From Bacillaceae bacterium SAS-127 (lineage in GTDB: Bacteria > Bacillota > Bacilli > Bacillales > Domibacillaceae): DNA of 64,000 nucleotides. Position 1 is the stretch's first letter; every line of letters starts with the position of its first letter. The position numbers and the translations under genes were made by a program. Below the pieces are notes generated by a model that searched no databases, was not told the origin of the DNA, and saw only the letters and a program-made list of their open reading frames with translations. This document shows, piece by piece, positions 41,646 through 50,876 of this stretch. The DNA lies in contig NKXN01000030.1 of NCBI GenBank assembly GCA_002261155.1, positions 62,001 to 126,000 of the forward strand, written 5' to 3'.

Positions 41646-41676
41646 ATGTTTCGGAAACTTGTGTAAGGGAGTGACC

Positions 41677-42444
41677 GTGTTGTTGGCAGCTGAGAAATTA
41701 TCAGCTTTTCTGTCACAGCTCATGATGGAGAAGCAAGAGCTTGAGCGTCGGCTTCAGGATCATCGGCATTTTGGTCTAGAAAGAAGCCACCCTCACGATT
41801 CGATGGGTGAGCTGTCAAGTTATGATAATCACCCTGCTGATGAGGGGACGGAGTTATTCGAAAGAGAAAAAGACGTAGCGTTAAATGAACATGAGCAATA
41901 CGAATTAGCCAATATCAATCGAGCGATACAGGCGATTGAGGAAGGGACGTACGGAACTTGTATCGTGTGTGGCCAAGACATTCCAATAGAAAGACTTGAA
42001 GCGCTACCATCTACTGTTTACTGTATCGAGCATACGCCGGATCGAACGATTTCTCGACATCGGCCGGTTGAAGAAGAAGTATTAAGCCCACCTTTTGGCC
42101 AATTTGAATATGATGGTCATCCGAATGAATCAGTCGGTTATGACGCAGAAGATGCATGGCAAGATGTCGCAAAATGGGGAACCTCTGAATCACCATCCGA
42201 CTTTGTTGCTCCTCCTGCCGATTATGATCATATGTATGTTGAATCAGACGAGAATATAGGATATGTAGAGGATTATGAAAATTTTGTTGGAGTAGACATT
42301 ACAGGGGAAAAGGTAACTATTTATCCAAACAAACAGCATGAACGATATGAAGAAGAACTAGATGAAGAAGGGATTATGACTTCATTTGGAGATTTACCTC
42401 CATATGAACGCGAGCCCTACACAGAAAGAAAGAGAGATCAGTAA
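41677..42444 (+). CDS. yteA: YteA-family sporulation protein (DksA/TraR-type zinc finger)
   Basis: 255 residues. A coiled-coil-like start (AFLSQLMMEKQELERRLQDH) is followed by ELFEREKDVALNEHEQYELA and IEEGTYGTCIVCGQDIPIER, the DksA-like half zinc finger (CxxC, then Cys-Ile-Glu-His in VYCIEH). The C-terminal half is acidic and specific to the YteA group, which is found in spore formers. Its function is unknown. GTG 41677 is used with aaggga 6 bases upstream; the frame continues upstream to 41659 without a better site. Confidence 0.82.
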   Translation: MLLAAEKLSAFLSQLMMEKQELERRLQDHRHFGLERSHPHDSMGELSSYDNHPADEGTELFEREKDVALNEHEQYELANINRAIQAIEEGTYGTCIVCGQDIPIERLEALPSTVYCIEHTPDRTISRHRPVEEEVLSPPFGQFEYDGHPNESVGYDAEDAWQDVAKWGTSESPSDFVAPPADYDHMYVESDENIGYVEDYENFVGVDITGEKVTIYPNKQHERYEEELDEEGIMTSFGDLPPYEREPYTERKRDQ

Positions 42445-42537
42445 GGTCTATCAAAGTATTCATACGAACATTTTGTCAAGCGACCGCGCAAATCATGATA
42501 TGATAGGATAAATAAGTCATGGCAGGGGTCGGTTCGT

Positions 42538-43434
42538 ATGTATGTAGTGCTGGTCAATCCAAAAGCAGGAAATAGCCAAGGTGTCAAACAATGGGAGCAA
42601 TTAGAGAAAATATTTGTGAGTAAAAAAATGGCTTACGAAGCCTTTGTAACAGCGTCCGAACAAGAAACGCGTGAGGTTGTTTGGGAATTTAAAGATAAGA
42701 ATACCGTGACGGCTTTTATTGTGATCGGTGGAGATGGAACAGTCCATACAGTGATTCAAGACTTAGCAGGAAGTGATATTCCCATAGCTGTCTTGCCTGC
42801 AGGGTCTGGGAACGATTTAGCGAGAGCTTTCGAGTTAACGAATAATCCAAACAAGCTAGCTGAAGCCATTCTGAAACAGGAAGTAAGAGAGCTTGATGTG
42901 CTTCATGTAAATGGGAATTACTGCTTAACGATTGCAGCCACTGGCATGGATGCGGAAATTACTGATCATGCTGCCCGCTCCTTTTATAAGCGATGGTTCA
43001 ATTTTTTGCGAGTAGGTTCACTCACTTATGTGCTCAGTGCTTTATTAGTCATTCCGAAGTTTAAGCCTAGTCATGTAAAAATTAAAATTGATAATGATCA
43101 ATATATTGCTGAGAAAGTATGGATGGTCGCTTGTGGAAACACGCAAAGCTACGGTGGTGGAATGAAGGTTTGTCCGCTTGCTCATCCAACAGATGGAATT
43201 GTTGATCTTGTATTTTTGCATACGGTGAACAGGCGCACGATTATTAGTAAGTTGTTACCTAAAGTTTATTCAGGGAAGCATATTAATAAGGATGGGGTCA
43301 CTTATTTAAAAGGGAGAGATATTCGTATTTCCAGTGACCGTCCGCTAAAGGTAATTGCTGATGGAGAGATCATAGGGGAAACCCCTGTAGCTATTCGAAT
43401 AAAGCCGAATGCTATTAAACTAATTGCCACATAA
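42538..43434 (+). CDS. diacylglycerol-kinase-family lipid kinase
   Basis: 298 residues. The nucleotide-binding GGDGT loop lies in FIVIGGDGTVHTVIQDL, with the second motif LPAGSGNDLARAF and a C-terminal beta domain with GGGMKVCPLAHPTDGIVDLV. It phosphorylates a lipid or lipid-like substrate. Similar Bacillus proteins are YtlR and BmrU, of unknown substrate, while DgkB acts on diacylglycerol. ATG is at 42538; upstream ggcaggggt is a usable ribosome site. It is monocistronic. Confidence 0.85.
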   Translation: MYVVLVNPKAGNSQGVKQWEQLEKIFVSKKMAYEAFVTASEQETREVVWEFKDKNTVTAFIVIGGDGTVHTVIQDLAGSDIPIAVLPAGSGNDLARAFELTNNPNKLAEAILKQEVRELDVLHVNGNYCLTIAATGMDAEITDHAARSFYKRWFNFLRVGSLTYVLSALLVIPKFKPSHVKIKIDNDQYIAEKVWMVACGNTQSYGGGMKVCPLAHPTDGIVDLVFLHTVNRRTIISKLLPKVYSGKHINKDGVTYLKGRDIRISSDRPLKVIADGEIIGETPVAIRIKPNAIKLIAT

Positions 43435-43465
43435 AAACTGGAGCGGCCAAGGCTACTCCAGTTTC
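43435..43465. terminator. terminator between convergent genes
   Basis: aaactggag / ctccagttt stem with an 11-base loop. Confidence 0.6.
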
Positions 43466-43482
43466 TGTTTGGTGGAAACGAA

Positions 43483-45051
43483 TTAAGCGACTTCGCTTTG
43501 CTTCGAGTGAACTTTTTTCATGAATAAGTTTACATCTTTTGGTACTTGTCGATCTAATTTAGATACGACATACACCGTTAAGAAGCCGATTGGTACAGTA
43601 ATGATGCCTGGTACTTTAAACTGCAGAGCAGGTGGGAGAGCAGAAGCAAAGAAGATCATAATCATTGAAACTGTAAGTCCAACGAGAAGACCAGCAATTG
43701 CTCCTTTTTCTGTCATTCCTCTCCACCAAATTCCGAATAGGAAAATTGGTGTAAACGTACTTGCAGCAACCGTAAATGCTAAAGCGACTAAGTGACCGAT
43801 AGAAGCTTCTTTTACTAATAAGCCTAAGGCGCCATATAACACACCAAGAATGACGATGGAAATTTTTCCAGCCATGACGCGTTGCTTTTGAGTTAATTCC
43901 TTTTTAGAGAAAGAAGCGTATAAATCGTGGGCAAGAGCTCCTGAGCTGGCAATAAATAAACCGGATAGATTTGAGAAAATCGCGGCAAAGGCACCAGCGA
44001 TGACGAGTCCGAGTAACCATTTTCCACCTAATGCTTCGGCGATGGATGGTACAACCATATTGTCTCCACCTGTAATTAAGTTCTTCATTACTTCAGGGCT
44101 GACATTTCCTTCGATAAATAAAGCTCGTCCCACAACCCCAAGATAAACAGCAAATAAGAAGAAGACACTAGCGATACCAATCGCCATTAACGCAGATTTA
44201 CGTGCTGCTTTGGCGCTTGGATTTGTGTAGAAGCGTAATAAAATATGAGGTAGGCCGATGGTTCCTAAGGATAAACCAATGACTAATGATAATGTGTGTA
44301 AGAAATTAGGTGTAATAACTCCTGATGTAGACCAAGCTTGTCCATCTACAGCGACGTCTTTTCCGTCTTGTGTGAACGGAGCTGTGTTAGCGATTGTACC
44401 ACTGAATTCGGTGATCGCAGCTAATATTTTTTGGTAATGAAGTCCACCATAAATGGCCGCTCCCACCATGATCAGGAAGGCACCGAGACGAATCCATAAC
44501 TCTAATGCTTGGTTAAGAGTCGTCCCCTTCATGCCGCCAATTCCGACATAAAGAATCATAACGGAACAAGTAAAAATAATACCGAATTCATAGGAAGTAC
44601 CAAAAAACATGCTTAAAATTTGAGCAGCACCAAGCAACTGAGGAGCAGCATAGAAGCCCGAGATCGAAAGAACGACGAGTACAGCTACTAAACGAGCGCG
44701 TTTGCTGTGGAAGCGATAGGCAACGAAGTCCGCTACCGTATAAGCGCCAAATCTTCTCAACGGACCAGCAACGAATATGGCCAGAAGTGTTAATCCGATG
44801 GAAAAGCTAAACGTATAGAATGCTCCATCATAACCGATCGAAAAGGTTAAACCGGCTAGTCCTAGGAATGTGGCAGCGCTTAAATAGTCACCGGCGATAG
44901 CGGAACCATTAGTAAACCAGCCGAAGGAACGCCCACCAACGAAGAAATCACTGGCGCTAGAACTCTTTTTCGACAAATACGTAATATAAATAATCGTACC
45001 CATCAAGATAACCGTAAATAAATATTTAGGTTCTAATAATGTTTGGATCAT
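43483..45051 (-). CDS. sodium:solute symporter (YwcA/ActP-like)
   Basis: 522 residues with about 13 membrane segments. Family signatures are FFVGGRSFGWFTNGSAIAGD near residue 40, ALELWIRLGAFLIMVG and GLPHILLRFYTNPSAKAARK. ActP-type members take up acetate or other short monocarboxylates with sodium. The gene is paired by an ATGA overlap with a DUF485 gene, as actP-yjcH in E. coli and ywcA-ywcB in B. subtilis. A divergent AraC gene may control it. Confidence 0.88.
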   Translation of the reverse strand: MIQTLLEPKYLFTVILMGTIIYITYLSKKSSSASDFFVGGRSFGWFTNGSAIAGDYLSAATFLGLAGLTFSIGYDGAFYTFSFSIGLTLLAIFVAGPLRRFGAYTVADFVAYRFHSKRARLVAVLVVLSISGFYAAPQLLGAAQILSMFFGTSYEFGIIFTCSVMILYVGIGGMKGTTLNQALELWIRLGAFLIMVGAAIYGGLHYQKILAAITEFSGTIANTAPFTQDGKDVAVDGQAWSTSGVITPNFLHTLSLVIGLSLGTIGLPHILLRFYTNPSAKAARKSALMAIGIASVFFLFAVYLGVVGRALFIEGNVSPEVMKNLITGGDNMVVPSIAEALGGKWLLGLVIAGAFAAIFSNLSGLFIASSGALAHDLYASFSKKELTQKQRVMAGKISIVILGVLYGALGLLVKEASIGHLVALAFTVAASTFTPIFLFGIWWRGMTEKGAIAGLLVGLTVSMIMIFFASALPPALQFKVPGIITVPIGFLTVYVVSKLDRQVPKDVNLFMKKVHSKQSEVA

Positions 45052-45407
45052 GCGGTGTTTCCTCCTTTTGCTTGATTCTCGTTAACCGGTTGCTCGTATT
45101 GTGCCAATCGTTTTTCATAACGCTTCGTATGAATGTAGGCAATCAAGAACGCCATTCCCATCCCGATAATTGTCGTTAAAAACCAAGTGACGGACATTCC
45201 TCCCCAAAACTGGAAGAAAGCAAAGTCTTGGAAAAACCAATTAATGATTGGGATGAAAAAGATAAATACATAGTAGAAAGAAGAAAGTCCTACACCTGTT
45301 CGAAATTCTGATTTCATAATGGCACTTGTGTCGGAATCTAGCGGCGGTAATTGAGCGGCATCAATCAGTCCTTGTGATTGATCTGTCATTTCGTATTCTT
45401 TTTCCAC
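45048..45407 (-). CDS. DUF485 membrane protein (YwcB-like)
   Basis: 119 residues with two membrane segments (about 40-60 and 75-95): GLSSFYYVFIFFIPIINWFF and WGGMSVTWFLTTIIGMGMAF. This is the DUF485 pattern of proteins encoded just before ActP-type symporters. It probably helps the symporter, though its exact job is unknown. ATG follows aggagg, and the stop overlaps the symporter start. Confidence 0.85.
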   Translation of the reverse strand: MEKEYEMTDQSQGLIDAAQLPPLDSDTSAIMKSEFRTGVGLSSFYYVFIFFIPIINWFFQDFAFFQFWGGMSVTWFLTTIIGMGMAFLIAYIHTKRYEKRLAQYEQPVNENQAKGGNTA

Positions 45408-45542
45408 ATATATCTCCTCCTTTTCTCAAATTATATATAATAATCCAACAAAATCCCTTACAATATAGTGTCTGAATATTATAAATATTTGCTTGTTTTT
45501 GTCATTTAAGCGCGTTACTATTGTATAGAGGGGGGTGGGGGG

Positions 45543-46787
45543 ATGAAGTATAAGGTATGTCTTTCTCATGTAAGTCTAGCGATCTATCCTTTGTTGAAGG
45601 AATGGCTAGAAGAAAGGTTTAAAGATCGACTTTCCGTGATGGAGCGAGCTTATTCAGATGAGCCCATTCATATTAAAATTGTTCAAGTAAGTCAGTTGTA
45701 TGATTGGGTGAAAGTAAATCGATTAAAGAAGCATTATGATTGCTATTATATATTGTTGCTTGATGAAGAATGGGTGAACACATCTCCAATTGCTATTCGT
45801 TTGCAAATGCAATCTTTATTATTAAATCCAGTGAAAAAATCGGCTTTTTTTCGAAGTATAAGCGAAGCAATTAATGTGCTAGATCAACAAGAAATTGCTT
45901 TGATTCAAGTAAAGGGAAAGAAAATTATCTCTGTACATAAAACAAAAATGAAGCTTAATGAATCAATGGAACATTATATGTTAAGAAGGCTTTTGCATGA
46001 GGACATTCATTCGGAAAGTGAAATGATGGAGTCGTTATCCCTGTTTAATGAGAATGAATTTCCTAATACAGTGTGCTATGTACAAGGCTTTATTCATCTT
46101 GATGGTCATCCGATTGATGAGAATCAGTCCGTACAGCTTATTTGCTCGAATTTTAAACAGGAATTTAAGGGAATCGTTCCCCGGGTATATTTCCTGCCTT
46201 TTCGCAGGTCTTTGATTGTTTTATTTCGGCAAACAGACAATATTTGTTGTATAAAAGAATGGGGGGAAGGGCGAGCGATCTTTGAAAAAATCGTCGATCG
46301 TCTATTAAAGGAATATAGAATTCAAATCTATATTGGTGTCGGCTCGCTTTATAATGATCCACTGCTTTTGCATCATTCTTTTAAAGAATCGAAAATTGCA
46401 AGAGCGCTTCCGCCATATTATGAAGTGTCATTGCGCTATTTTGAGGAAATTTCAAAAGAGCCCGATATAAAGAAAAGCACAGAATATATTGAGGATCACT
46501 TTTCAGAAGAAATGACCGCCAAAGATGTAGCAGCCCATGTGAATTTAAGCTATTCTCATTTCATTCGTTTGTTTAAGAAAGAAACGGGGAATACATTTTC
46601 AGAGTATATTACGTTTGTTCGTCTAAGAAAAGCGGTTTGGATGCTACGATATACAGATAAAACGATCGAAGAAATATCGGATGAAGTAGGTTTTAACACA
46701 CCTAACTATTTCAGTTCCACTTTTAAAAAAGTAATCGGAATTACTCCGAGAGAATTCCGATTAACAAAAGAGATTATTTTTGTTTAA
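45543..46787 (+). CDS. AraC-family regulator with unusual N-terminus
   Basis: 414 residues. The C-terminal 100 residues are an AraC helix-turn-helix pair (TAKDVAAHVNLSYSHFIRLF and EISDEVGFNTPNYFSSTFKK). The middle (about 180-300) resembles the degenerate GGDEF-like domain of YesS/YesN regulators (QIYIGVGSLYNDPLLLHHSF). The first 130 residues look like no receiver or sugar-binding domain I know; there is no phospho-acceptor pattern. The gene is divergent from the ywcBA-like symporter operon, its most probable target. Confidence 0.8.
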   Translation: MKYKVCLSHVSLAIYPLLKEWLEERFKDRLSVMERAYSDEPIHIKIVQVSQLYDWVKVNRLKKHYDCYYILLLDEEWVNTSPIAIRLQMQSLLLNPVKKSAFFRSISEAINVLDQQEIALIQVKGKKIISVHKTKMKLNESMEHYMLRRLLHEDIHSESEMMESLSLFNENEFPNTVCYVQGFIHLDGHPIDENQSVQLICSNFKQEFKGIVPRVYFLPFRRSLIVLFRQTDNICCIKEWGEGRAIFEKIVDRLLKEYRIQIYIGVGSLYNDPLLLHHSFKESKIARALPPYYEVSLRYFEEISKEPDIKKSTEYIEDHFSEEMTAKDVAAHVNLSYSHFIRLFKKETGNTFSEYITFVRLRKAVWMLRYTDKTIEEISDEVGFNTPNYFSSTFKKVIGITPREFRLTKEIIFV

Positions 46788-46822
46788 AGAAAACTATCAA
46801 TAAAAATCAGCAATTTTAGAAA

Positions 46823-47500
46823 TTATACTTTTACTAATTTTCCATTTTCCATGCGATACACTTTATCACAAAGCGGCAAGATGGCTTCATCATGTGTGAC
46901 CATCACAGTCGCTTTATTTTTTTCTTTTGCTTGTTTAGCAATTAAAGTAGCTATATCCACGCTACGATTTGGGTCAAGACTTGCGGTCGGTTCATCCGCC
47001 AAAATAATCGCTGGATCGTTGGCAAAAGCGCGGGCGATCGCCACTCGCTGTTTCTCCCCTCCAGATAATTGATGCGGGTAATGATTGCTTCGAGGAAGCA
47101 ACCCAACGGATGTAAGCAACTCTTCCATATGCTTATTTTGCTGAGAGTCTTTCTTGTTGGACATTTGCAGCACAATTTTTAGTTGTTCTTTCGCTGTTAA
47201 ATAAGGAACAAGATTGGAACTTTGAAAAATATATCCGATATCTTTCAGTCGTACTTGTGCTCTTTCTTTGTTAGTGAAATGAGTAATGTTTTTATCATTT
47301 ATATAAACATTTCCGCTATTAGGACTTAAGAGTGCACCCGCAATCGATAAGAAGGTGCTTTTTCCTGAGCCGGATGGGCCGATAACAGCAGTGAACTGAC
47401 CAGCTTCTGCTTGAAATGATAAATTTTTAACAATATGAATGGTGGAGTCCCCATCTTTAAATGATTTTGATACATTTTCTAGTACAAGTGGATAGCTCAT
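46823..47500 (-). CDS. hrtA: heme export ABC transporter ATP-binding protein
   Basis: 225 residues of the MacB/LolD type: Walker A IGPSGSGKSTFL, signature LSGGEKQRVAIAR, Walker B AIILADEPTASLD and the His loop TVMVTHDEAI. It follows the FtsX-type permease gene, its stop and start touching at 47500. The assignment to HrtA rests on the linked HssR/HssS-like genes and the HssR-type repeat; by itself the ATPase could serve another MacB-like exporter. Confidence 0.82.
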   Translation of the reverse strand: MSYPLVLENVSKSFKDGDSTIHIVKNLSFQAEAGQFTAVIGPSGSGKSTFLSIAGALLSPNSGNVYINDKNITHFTNKERAQVRLKDIGYIFQSSNLVPYLTAKEQLKIVLQMSNKKDSQQNKHMEELLTSVGLLPRSNHYPHQLSGGEKQRVAIARAFANDPAIILADEPTASLDPNRSVDIATLIAKQAKEKNKATVMVTHDEAILPLCDKVYRMENGKLVKV

Positions 47501-48579
47501 TATTCTACTCTCCCCATTGCTTCAATTGGGTCTGCTTGAACAATATTAAAGCTTGAAATAAGAGCCCCGATTAAGGCAACTGCTAATAATATTCCGGCTA
47601 ACATTATCGTGTTGGTCATATCAATAACATAAGGAATTCCTTCTGGCAATAATGTTGTCATGAAAATAGCCAATCCGGTAGCTAGGCCACTGCTAATGAT
47701 TGATAGTAGCAATGCTTGTATAATAGTTGTTCCAATTAAAAAGCTATTCTTTGATCCGATCGCTTTTAAAATGCCAAATTGATTCATTTTTTGCCCAGTT
47801 ATAATGTAAAAGAACGCAGTTAAAATGAAGACGGTAATCACTAGTAGGAATCCGAGCATCATGTACAGCGAGCTTTGTTCTGCTTCAAATCCAGGAATGC
47901 TCTTCATTACCTCTTCTTTTAGTAGCCATTGCCCGTCTTTTACGGGTTTTCCAGTCGCTTGTTCTTCCGCAGTAGCAACAAGTGCATTGTAGTATACTTT
48001 GTTGTTTCTCCCTGTTAATTGAGCCCAACTCTTTGAATTAATAAAAGCGACAGGTGTATGGCTGTATGTTTGCCCGTTTGTAAATCCCACGACGGTAAAA
48101 GTGAGTCCGGATGTTTCTTCATAAAGCTTATCGCCAAGCTTTATTCCTTCTTCTTTTAATGATTGATCAGCTACGATGGACAATGGATCCGCCTTTTTTA
48201 ACGTCTGACCTTCCAATATTTTCGGATGCAGCTCACCTTCTTCCCGAATACCCATAAATGTTAAATCGATCGTTTGGTCATGTGCTTTTTCTTTCAAAGA
48301 GAACATTTGAACGCCGAGAGGCTCAAGCCCGTGTTTTGATTGTGCTTGCAAAGCTTCTGCTTCACTAATCTTTGATCGGTCTAATCTTTGTTCTGCATCT
48401 GTTTTCATATAAAAGGAATCCGCATTCATATTCTTTACGCTTGAGGCGTTATCAAGGGACAACCCATTAGCTAATCCATTGATAATAAAGACGAGAGAAG
48501 CTGTAAAGAATAAGATAAAGGCAACGAGTAAATATTTTAACTTGAAAAATTTCATTTCTTTTATAGAGAGTGAGAGCAT
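47500..48579 (-). CDS. hrtB: heme export ABC transporter permease
   Basis: 359 residues. One N-terminal membrane segment (about 13-35), a large outer domain (about 40-230), then three segments near 235-350 (FtsX type) with QMNQFGILKAIGSKNSFLIG and ADPIEAM at the end. HrtAB protects Gram-positive bacteria against toxic heme. Unlike in Staphylococcus, here hrtB precedes hrtA on the same mRNA. The start is ATG 48579 with aaaggtga upstream, 48 bases from the HssR-type repeat. Confidence 0.82.
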   Translation of the reverse strand: MLSLSIKEMKFFKLKYLLVAFILFFTASLVFIINGLANGLSLDNASSVKNMNADSFYMKTDAEQRLDRSKISEAEALQAQSKHGLEPLGVQMFSLKEKAHDQTIDLTFMGIREEGELHPKILEGQTLKKADPLSIVADQSLKEEGIKLGDKLYEETSGLTFTVVGFTNGQTYSHTPVAFINSKSWAQLTGRNNKVYYNALVATAEEQATGKPVKDGQWLLKEEVMKSIPGFEAEQSSLYMMLGFLLVITVFILTAFFYIITGQKMNQFGILKAIGSKNSFLIGTTIIQALLLSIISSGLATGLAIFMTTLLPEGIPYVIDMTNTIMLAGILLAVALIGALISSFNIVQADPIEAMGRVE

Positions 48580-48613
48580 GTTTATTCACCTTTCTTTCCG
48601 TTGATCTATTGAC

Positions 48614-48646
48614 ATCATACAATTGAAAAATGAACAGAAGATGAAC
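48614..48646 (-). promoter_or_regulatory. HssR box and promoter of hrtBA
   Basis: On the minus strand: GTTCATCTT-CT-GTTCATTTT (48646-48627). This is a direct repeat matching the staphylococcal HssR target GTTCATATT-N2-GTTCATATT, with one difference in each half. A TATGAT -10 follows at 48619-48614. The repeat occupies the -35 region, as expected for an activator. Confidence 0.7.
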
Positions 48647-48680
48647 ATGAATTTACAATTGGTGTTTCACAAAAGGAAAT

Positions 48681-48714
48681 AAAAAATTCCCTGAATGTAT
48701 CGATTTTCAGGGAA
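48681..48714 (-). terminator. terminator of hssRS
   Basis: ttccctgaa / ttcagggaa stem; on the minus strand it is followed by six T. It overlaps the hssS stop codon. Confidence 0.75.
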
Positions 48715-50104
48715 GGGGTACGTTTTTTTGTTTTGGAAGTTCTACGGTGATTTCGGTGTCCGCTCCTTTTTCACTTTTGGCGTAAATTCGACCTTGATGA
48801 AGGTGCACGATCGTCATGGCGATGGAGAGCCCCAATCCAGTCCCTTCAACTGTACGGCTTCTAGCCGTGTCTGCCCGATAGAAACGCTCGAAAATACGAG
48901 ACAAGTCTGCTTTGTTAATACCGACTCCAGAATTTCCTATTCGTATTTCGACATGGCTGGGTTTGTCAGTTAAAGAAACCTTTACATATCCACCCTCTAT
49001 ATTATATTTCACAGCATTAGATATTATATTGTCCCAAACGGCATACAGTTGTGTAGGATCGCCATAAAAATCAGTAGAAGGAAGTTGATAGTCTGCCATG
49101 ATACCTTTTTCCTCCATCTTCCATTGGTATTGCTTTAATACTTGTTTTAGTTGTTCCGATAAAGAAAAGGCTTGTTTTTTTAATGGCTGTTCTTCCTGCT
49201 CTAGTGAAGCCAGCAGTAAAATTTGTTTCGTTAGCATCGAAAGCCGTAGCACTTCTTTATTAATAATATTTGCGTAGTAAAGCTTTTGTTCATCTGACAA
49301 AGTCGGTTGAGCTAATAAAGAAGTGTACCCTTTAATATTAGAAAGAGGGGATTGGATATCGTGGGAGATGTTCGATATTAATTGTTTGCGTAATTCTTCT
49401 AATTGCTCAAGCTGATTAGCCATTTGTGTGAAACTTTGAGCGAGCTCACCGATTTCATCTTTGCGGTTAATATCCAACTGAATATTAAAGTTTCCTTGGG
49501 CTAACTCAAAGGTAGCAGAAGTGAGTTTTTTTATTGGATTTGTTAGTAATTTCACGCCTATTAACACAAATAAAATACTTAACAAAATGGTAATGAAAAG
49601 CATGGAGCCGAACAGAAGATGCATTTCATTAAAAAGCAGTTTAATATCTGGACGCATAAATAGGGCGTATGGTTTTCCTTCATACGTTAACGGAACGCCA
49701 ATTGTATTCTTTAACTCATTAGCAAAAAAGCCAGTGACAAAAAAGGCATGAGGAAACTGCTGCATTCCGTGAAAGGTGGCTCCATCTAAAACCATTTGTA
49801 CATCTTCTGGTGCTAAATTTGTTTCTCGAAAGGCTTTTCCATAAAACTGTTCGTGTTGCCCATCGGTTACGTAAAACTGATACCCGACTGCTGCCAAGTG
49901 ATCTAAATATGAATCTAATGTCAATTCCGGATGAACCTTGACATAGTCAACCATTTCTTGTGCAATCATTGTATTTTTTTGATCATTATATGGCTTCAAG
50001 ATCATCTGATAATACATATTTGAGAGTAGAAAAGCAGTGATACCGCTTAGTAACATAATTAGAATCGTAGTAAAAGTAAATTTGCTATACAGTGAACGGA
50101 TCAT
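48707..50104 (-). CDS. hssS: heme-sensing histidine kinase HssS
   Basis: 465 residues. Two membrane segments (about 8-30 and 163-186) flank an outer sensor domain. HAMP (about 185-240) includes NPIKKLTSATFELAQGNFNI. The HisKA phospho-acceptor is in QLISNISHDIQSPLSNIKGY. ATPase boxes are NIISNAVKYN, NSGVGINKAD and GTGLGLSIAMTIVHLHQG. Size and linkage with the HssR-like regulator and the HrtBA exporter identify it as HssS. The start overlaps the hssR stop (ATGA). Confidence 0.85.
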   Translation of the reverse strand: MIRSLYSKFTFTTILIMLLSGITAFLLSNMYYQMILKPYNDQKNTMIAQEMVDYVKVHPELTLDSYLDHLAAVGYQFYVTDGQHEQFYGKAFRETNLAPEDVQMVLDGATFHGMQQFPHAFFVTGFFANELKNTIGVPLTYEGKPYALFMRPDIKLLFNEMHLLFGSMLFITILLSILFVLIGVKLLTNPIKKLTSATFELAQGNFNIQLDINRKDEIGELAQSFTQMANQLEQLEELRKQLISNISHDIQSPLSNIKGYTSLLAQPTLSDEQKLYYANIINKEVLRLSMLTKQILLLASLEQEEQPLKKQAFSLSEQLKQVLKQYQWKMEEKGIMADYQLPSTDFYGDPTQLYAVWDNIISNAVKYNIEGGYVKVSLTDKPSHVEIRIGNSGVGINKADLSRIFERFYRADTARSRTVEGTGLGLSIAMTIVHLHQGRIYAKSEKGADTEITVELPKQKNVPLP

Positions 50105-50775
50105 ACCGTTTCCTCCAGTTTATAGCCGACTCCGCGGACTGTGAGAATTTCAAACCCTGGATGCCGATTTTTAAATCTTTCGCGCAAGCGTTTAATATGC
50201 ACATCTACCGTTCGATCATCGCCGTCAAAATCGAGCCCCCATACGGAATCAATCAGCTGAGTTCTTGAAAAAGTTTGACGAGGGAAGGTGGCTAAAAAAG
50301 ACAGAAGTTCAAACTCTTTTAACGGCAGCAGTATAGAACTGTCACCGACTTGTACTTCATAGCTTTTCGTATCAATGACTGTGTTGCCGATTTGAATATT
50401 AGATGACTGCTGTTTATTGTAGCGTCTGAGCAATGCGTTTAGTCTGAAAATCAGCTCCTGTGGTTCAAACGGCTTTACAAGATAATCATCTGTTCCTGAG
50501 CGAAATCCACTTTCTTTATCGCTTAATGCACTCTTGGCTGTTAGTAAAATGATCGGTAAGTCATAATCATCTCTAATTGTTTGAGTAAGTTCAAAGCCGT
50601 CCATGTGGGGCATCATCACATCGATAACAGCGGCATCACATTTCTTCATTTGAAGCAAGTCCAAAGCCTCTTGTCCATTTTCTGCTTGTACCGTAGAGAA
50701 ACCTGCTTCATTTAAATGGATACTTACGAGCCGACGAACAGCTGGATCATCATCGACAATTAATACAGAAATCAT
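50101..50775 (-). CDS. hssR: heme response regulator HssR
   Basis: 224 residues, identical in length to staphylococcal HssR. The receiver domain has phospho-Asp in AAVIDVMMPHMDG and LTAKSALSDKESGFRSGTDD, a stretch that closely follows the HssR pattern (ARDALSDKERAFISGTDD). The OmpR winged helix has DGDDRTVDVHIKRLRERF and TVRGVGYKLEE. It should activate hrtBA under heme stress through the repeat at 48627-48646. ATG follows aaggagc. Confidence 0.88.
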   Translation of the reverse strand: MISVLIVDDDPAVRRLVSIHLNEAGFSTVQAENGQEALDLLQMKKCDAAVIDVMMPHMDGFELTQTIRDDYDLPIILLTAKSALSDKESGFRSGTDDYLVKPFEPQELIFRLNALLRRYNKQQSSNIQIGNTVIDTKSYEVQVGDSSILLPLKEFELLSFLATFPRQTFSRTQLIDSVWGLDFDGDDRTVDVHIKRLRERFKNRHPGFEILTVRGVGYKLEETV

Positions 50776-50799
50776 TAGCTTTATGCTCCTTCGTTTTTA

Positions 50800-50828
50800 T
50801 TTATATGCTAATAAAAAAAGCATATAAA
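50800..50828. repeat. inverted repeat upstream of hssR
   Basis: tttatatgct and agcatataaa (10-base arms, 9-base centre), 25 bases before the hssR start. It could be an operator or an mRNA hairpin. Confidence 0.5.
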
Positions 50829-50847
50829 CTCAATACTTTCACATAAA

Positions 50848-50875
50848 AAAGCAGCACCGAGGTGGCGCTGCTTTC
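50848..50875 (-). terminator. terminator of the 91-residue gene
   Basis: aaagcagcacc / ggtggcgctgcttt, a stem with one bulge, then T-rich sequence on the minus strand, directly after the stop codon. Confidence 0.6.
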
Positions 50876-50876
50876 T

